From assembly GCF_000622085.1 (NCBI RefSeq), contig NZ_JHWL01000004.1, forward strand, positions 124,001 through 188,000: a stretch of DNA of 64,000 nt. Direction: 5' to 3'. The notes beneath the pieces were generated by a model, which searched no databases, had not been told where the DNA came from, and saw only the letters and a program-made list of their open reading frames with translations. Positions 60,271 through 64,000 of the stretch are shown piece by piece. Numbering within the stretch: the first letter of the stretch is position 1; the number at the start of each line of letters is the position of its first letter. Source of the stretch: Butyrivibrio proteoclasticus P6B7 (GTDB lineage Bacteria > Bacillota > Clostridia > Lachnospirales > Lachnospiraceae). Made by a program: the position numbers and the translations under genes.

Positions 60271-63200
60271 ATGGAGCAGCGCACTTATTTTGTTAGGGAT
60301 TTAGACGAACTGAATAATTGCATCGCTGAAATCAAGGAGCTTCCTGCATTTAAGGAAGCTATGAGTGTGCTTGCCCTTATGTATGTAAATGGTTTTAACA
60401 GCGAGGAAGCAAGGCCTTACGTAGATGGTCTGAAAAGATCTATGCCTAAGGCTGTTGTTTCCGGTCTTGCTGTTATGAATAGTAGTGACAAATGGGATGA
60501 GAATGGCATTTCTATCTCATTTATTTTCTTTGAATCTTCAAAAGTAGATCTTTATACCTATGAGGCCTCCAGATATTCTGAGGAGGAGATCATAGATCTT
60601 TTTACCAAAGCAATAAATAATACGCCTGATGTAAGGGCGGTTCTTACATATCCCGTTAATTCAATTGGATACTTCTATAGAGTGCTGGACGCTGTGGCAG
60701 CAAACGTTGATGAGCACATTTCTTTCTTTGGAGAAATGGCCTGTTCAAATAATTACTATGTAGCAGATACAAGGATTTCTTCAATCTTTTCAATTGGAGA
60801 TGGCATTATAAACTGGGGCTGCGTATTTGTAGTTCTTTCTGGCGAAAAGCTCAGACATGTGGTTAAGTATGTCCTTGGCTGGAACAGTCTTGGAAAGGCT
60901 ATGCAGATAACAGCAAATGCTGAATACGACAGATTCGGCAATACTGGAATCACAGAGATAGACGGAATGCCAGCTGTAGAGATCTACAAAAAGTATCTGG
61001 ACATAGATGTGGATGAGTACTTCTCAGACAACGTGTGTGAGTTCCCTATCACGGTACAAAGAAATGGTGCAATGATAGCAAGGGTCCCTATTTACACTAA
61101 CGAGAACGGCGTGGTTTTCGTAGCCGGGGATATTGAGTCCAATGAAAAAATAAAGCTTTCCTTTGGAGTGCCCTTTGAAGTAATCAGGGCTGCCCAGAAG
61201 GCAGCAGAAGAAGTTGCAAAGTTCGGTTCCCAGGCCCTGATCATAAGCGTTTGCTATAACAGATATCATTTCCTCCATGAGCGGGCAACACAGGAAATAC
61301 AAGGCTTTGAGAAGAATCATAAAGAACTCTTATATGGCTTTGGTGGTCCAGAAATCCTTAAGAGCCAGGGAAAGGGCGGAGTTCTTAATTCGGCCCTTGC
61401 AGTGCTGGGGCTTAGAGAGGGCGAATGCACCAAGGGTTCTGGGGATGTCATAGTAAGTGTTGAAGAAGAGAAAAAGGCGGTAAAACCTTTGCTGGACAGA
61501 CTCATATCCTTTGTGGATGTATCCACCAAAGAGCTTGAAGACGCCTACGATGCTGCTAATCAGGCCAGCTCCTCCAAGTCATCATTTCTTTCAAATATGT
61601 CCCATGAGATCAGAACCCCTATAACTGCTGTCATGGGAATGAATGAGATGATCCTTAGAGAATGCAGGGATGAGCAGATAATCGAGTATGCCCAGAACAG
61701 CAAGACTGCCAGCCTTAACCTTCTTAGAATCGTCAACGATATCCTGGATTTCTCCAAGATAGAAGCCGGCAAGATGGAGATCGTTCCTGTGGAATACGAG
61801 GTGGCTTCTGTCCTTAACGACCTGGTTAATATGGTCCGTAAAAGAGCTGAAGATAAAGGCCTTGAGTTTAGGCTTAGTTTAGACCCAATGATCCCACACC
61901 TGTTGTACGGCGACGAGATCAGACTTAAACAGGTTGTGACTAATATACTTACCAACGCTGTTAAATACACTCATAAAGGCGGCGTTGTCCTTAGCGTGCG
62001 CTGGAAAGCCTGCTCCCTTGAAGAGATGGCAGAGCTTGATGACAATGTGGCAAGGAACCTTGAAGGCAACGAAAGGTTTGCAGATAATGAGGTCATTACC
62101 CTGGAAATCTCTGTAGAGGACACTGGAATCGGCATTAAACCTGAAGATATGGATAAGCTCTTTTCATCCTTTGAAAGAGTTGATGAAAAGAGAAATAGAA
62201 CTATAGAGGGTACGGGACTTGGAATTAACATCACCCAGAACCTTCTTAAGCTCATGGGAAGTGAGCTTAAGGTAGAAAGTGAGTATAACGTAGGCTCCAG
62301 ATTCTACTTCGATGTTAAGCAGAAGGTGGTGGACGAGACGCCAATTGGAGACTTTGAGGATGCCATCAGAAGGTCCCTGTCCGCCAAAGAGGAATACCAC
62401 GAGAGCTTTATTGCTCCAAACGCCAAGATTCTGGTGGTGGATGACACCGAAATGAATCTTACGGTATTTAAGAACCTTCTTAAAAAGACTCGAATTCAGA
62501 TTCATACAGCCACATCCGGACAAGAGTGTCTTGAGATGATAAAGAGAGAAAAGTACGACATCATCTTCATGGATCACAGAATGCCTAAGATGGACGGAAT
62601 CGAATGCCTCCAGCACATCAAGGAGGATAGAGAGGGACTTAACTACGATACTCCTGTAATTGCCCTTACAGCCAACGCTGTATCCGGATCCAGAGAGATG
62701 TACCTGAATGCAGGCTTTGACAATTACCTTACTAAGCCGATCCACGGTGAGATCCTTGAGCAGGGACTTATGGAGTACTTGCCTGAGGATCTGGTGACAA
62801 GGGTGGACGTAGCCAAGCTTGAGGCTGAATTTGAGCAGATTCCTGTATGGATGACTAAGGCGCCCCTTATGAATGAAAAAATAGGCCTTAAGAACTGCGG
62901 TGATCTTGAGTCCTATACAAACGCTCTGATAGTGTATGCAGAGTCTGCTGACAATATGGATGAGGCAATTTATAAAGCCTGGAAAGAAGAAAGGATCAAG
63001 GATTATTCCATCAAGGTCCATGCTCTTAAGAGCTCATCCCGCGTGGTGGGAGCCATGGAGATTGGAGCTCTGGCGGAAACTCTTGAAAAGGCCGGAGATG
63101 AAGAGAACGTGGAGATGATAGATCAGCTTACAGACGAGCTTTTAATCTATCACAAGGCCTTTGCAACAATGCTTAATCGCTATCTTAAGAAAGAAGAATA

Positions 63201-63423
63201 TACTACTCAGAAAGAGGAAATTTCTAAAGAGAAGCTGGCGGAAGCCTATATGACCATAAAAGAAATAGCCATGGCCTTTGACTACGACAGCCTGGTAACG
63301 GTAATGGATAACCTAAAAGACTATTATTCCATTCCGGAGGCAGAAAAGGAGAGGTACGAGAAACTCAAAAACGCAGTAAACAACGCCGACTGGGAAGAGA
63401 TATTAACAATAGTGGAAGGGTAA
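60271..63423 (+). CDS. Hybrid histidine kinase: FIST sensor, HisKA, HATPase, receiver, HPt
   Basis: 1050 residues from ATG 60271 (GAGG 7 bases upstream; the GTG at 60259 is rejected). Residues about 10-390 match FIST N and C domains, cytoplasmic small-ligand sensors. The kinase H-box SNMSHEIRTPITAVMGMNEM is near 445, the ATPase shows DTGIGIKPED and GTGLGINITQ near 650, the receiver ILVVDDTEMN has its Asp in FMDHRMPKMDG near 767, and a C-terminal HPt has KVHALKSSSRVVGA near 917. No membrane helices. It is followed 5 bases later by a response regulator, so an internal phosphorelay passing to that protein is likely. Confidence 0.92.
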   Translation: MEQRTYFVRDLDELNNCIAEIKELPAFKEAMSVLALMYVNGFNSEEARPYVDGLKRSMPKAVVSGLAVMNSSDKWDENGISISFIFFESSKVDLYTYEASRYSEEEIIDLFTKAINNTPDVRAVLTYPVNSIGYFYRVLDAVAANVDEHISFFGEMACSNNYYVADTRISSIFSIGDGIINWGCVFVVLSGEKLRHVVKYVLGWNSLGKAMQITANAEYDRFGNTGITEIDGMPAVEIYKKYLDIDVDEYFSDNVCEFPITVQRNGAMIARVPIYTNENGVVFVAGDIESNEKIKLSFGVPFEVIRAAQKAAEEVAKFGSQALIISVCYNRYHFLHERATQEIQGFEKNHKELLYGFGGPEILKSQGKGGVLNSALAVLGLREGECTKGSGDVIVSVEEEKKAVKPLLDRLISFVDVSTKELEDAYDAANQASSSKSSFLSNMSHEIRTPITAVMGMNEMILRECRDEQIIEYAQNSKTASLNLLRIVNDILDFSKIEAGKMEIVPVEYEVASVLNDLVNMVRKRAEDKGLEFRLSLDPMIPHLLYGDEIRLKQVVTNILTNAVKYTHKGGVVLSVRWKACSLEEMAELDDNVARNLEGNERFADNEVITLEISVEDTGIGIKPEDMDKLFSSFERVDEKRNRTIEGTGLGINITQNLLKLMGSELKVESEYNVGSRFYFDVKQKVVDETPIGDFEDAIRRSLSAKEEYHESFIAPNAKILVVDDTEMNLTVFKNLLKKTRIQIHTATSGQECLEMIKREKYDIIFMDHRMPKMDGIECLQHIKEDREGLNYDTPVIALTANAVSGSREMYLNAGFDNYLTKPIHGEILEQGLMEYLPEDLVTRVDVAKLEAEFEQIPVWMTKAPLMNEKIGLKNCGDLESYTNALIVYAESADNMDEAIYKAWKEERIKDYSIKVHALKSSSRVVGAMEIGALAETLEKAGDEENVEMIDQLTDELLIYHKAFATMLNRYLKKEEYTTQKEEISKEKLAEAYMTIKEIAMAFDYDSLVTVMDNLKDYYSIPEAEKERYEKLKNAVNNADWEEILTIVEG

Positions 63424-63427
63424 TTCT

Positions 63428-64000
63428 ATGAATACTAAGCTATTACTCATTAACCAGGGCTCCACATTCATGGTGGACGCCATAGAGAATAATCTTAAGG
63501 AAGCGCACTTCGAAGTGTACAAGAGTGCTCTTAACGTAAAAGAGCTATCTAAGTACGTGGACGATTGTGAGGTCTTTTTAATCTACCTTGGAGACTATAT
63601 CGCCAGCTGCGAAGAGGGGCTGGTGTTCCTTAAAGACAAGTTCATCGAGCAGGATAAATACGTGAATGTCATTGGGGATAACCTGGAAATTGAAGAATTT
63701 AAGCGCTATATGCCAGGCTCACTTATTGAGAATATGTTCCCAAGGCCACTGGACATCAAGATGATGATCGAGGTCATGCTTAACGTAAGCTCCAAGAACA
63801 ACGAAGAGAACCTTAGAAAGACCATCCTTCTTGCAGATGACGATCCTGCCTACCTTAAGGTGGTTAAGAGCTGGCTTTCAGAAAAGTACAAGGTGATAAT
63901 CGTTAACTCCGGAATGCAGGCCATTACCTACCTTGCCAAGAACACTCCTGACCTTATCCTTCTTGACTATGAGATGCCTGTAACCAGCGGCGCCCAGGTC
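63428..64000 (+). CDS. Response regulator with two receiver-like domains (3' end outside the window)
   Basis: 191 residues visible. Residues about 1-115 form a receiver-like alpha/beta domain (KLLLINQGSTFMVDAIENNL) without the acidic pocket, so probably a pseudo-receiver. A canonical receiver begins near 133 (TILLADDDPAYLKVVKSWLS) with the phospho-acceptor Asp in LILLDYEMPVTSG near 183. Any output domain lies beyond the window. Its position right after the hybrid kinase suggests it accepts phosphate from the kinase's HPt domain. Confidence 0.88.
   Translation, partial: MNTKLLLINQGSTFMVDAIENNLKEAHFEVYKSALNVKELSKYVDDCEVFLIYLGDYIASCEEGLVFLKDKFIEQDKYVNVIGDNLEIEEFKRYMPGSLIENMFPRPLDIKMMIEVMLNVSSKNNEENLRKTILLADDDPAYLKVVKSWLSEKYKVIIVNSGMQAITYLAKNTPDLILLDYEMPVTSGAQV

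Noticed and set aside
62164..63021. 285-codon minus-strand frame opposite the hybrid kinase
   Set aside because: Lies wholly antisense to well-conserved receiver and HPt domains and has no recognisable domain or start signal.

Overview
This window reads as a chromosomal segment of an anaerobic, low-to-moderate G+C Firmicute, most likely a Lachnospiraceae member close to Butyrivibrio or Pseudobutyrivibrio. The clues are strong AAGGAGG-type ribosome binding sites, heavy use of CTT, AGA and AAG codons, a dgt-dnaG-rpoD-trmK block, a Lachnospiraceae-style DUF6465 protein, a PPi-type phosphofructokinase and many cyclic-di-GMP proteins. The genus is an inference from gene content, not from a marker gene.

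Layout. Positions 1-8605 hold housekeeping metabolism: a partial AP2-like gene, threonine synthase, citrate synthase, deoxyribose-phosphate aldolase, an EAL-PAS-GGDEF protein and an Xaa-Pro aminopeptidase. Positions 8606-10425 hold a membrane-anchored trypsin-like protein and a 560-base gap with a strictly 63-base-phased array of short inverted repeats, followed by a small zinc-ribbon gene. Positions 10480-14370 hold a DUF4349 lipoprotein, an ECF sigma factor overlapping its likely anti-sigma partner, and a HAD phosphatase. A tRNA-Leu(AAG) with its own promoter and terminator follows. Next to it is a foreign-looking XRE-TPR regulator between two 31-base direct repeats that resemble inverted, degenerate copies of the tRNA 3' end, then a diguanylate cyclase.

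Positions 17300-25775 hold a LacI-family regulator divergent from a six-gene sugar operon: Gfo/Idh/MocA oxidoreductase, NAT/GNAT-like protein, two CUT1 permeases, a lipoprotein binding protein and an N-acetylhexosamine-1-kinase-like enzyme. Positions 25888-41565 are mostly core genes: SIMPL protein, DUF6465, dGTPase, primase, RpoD with a histone-H1-like Lys/Ala-rich extension, TrmK, a nucleoside kinase, a probable 6S RNA, an AI-2E exporter-family protein, an exonuclease/phosphatase-family protein, PPi-PFK, HU, DegV and an HPr-like protein that lacks the catalytic histidine. A GGDEF-EAL protein follows at 41719-43377.

Positions 43594-60164 are the accessory centre: two consecutive triads, each made of a small WxG-motif coiled-coil protein, a small helical protein and a giant RHS/YD-repeat protein with a shared N-terminal helical domain. 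This is the organisation expected for type VII (Esx/LXG-like) delivered polymorphic toxins. The second RHS protein ends in a predicted PD-(D/E)xK nuclease domain plus a hydrophobic tail. Behind it lies an immunity array: three homologous immunity-like genes, a duplicated orphan toxin tail, a CPCC zinc protein, a truncated companion domain and a CPCC-companion fusion. Positions 60271-64000 hold a FIST-sensor hybrid histidine kinase and the start of a response regulator.
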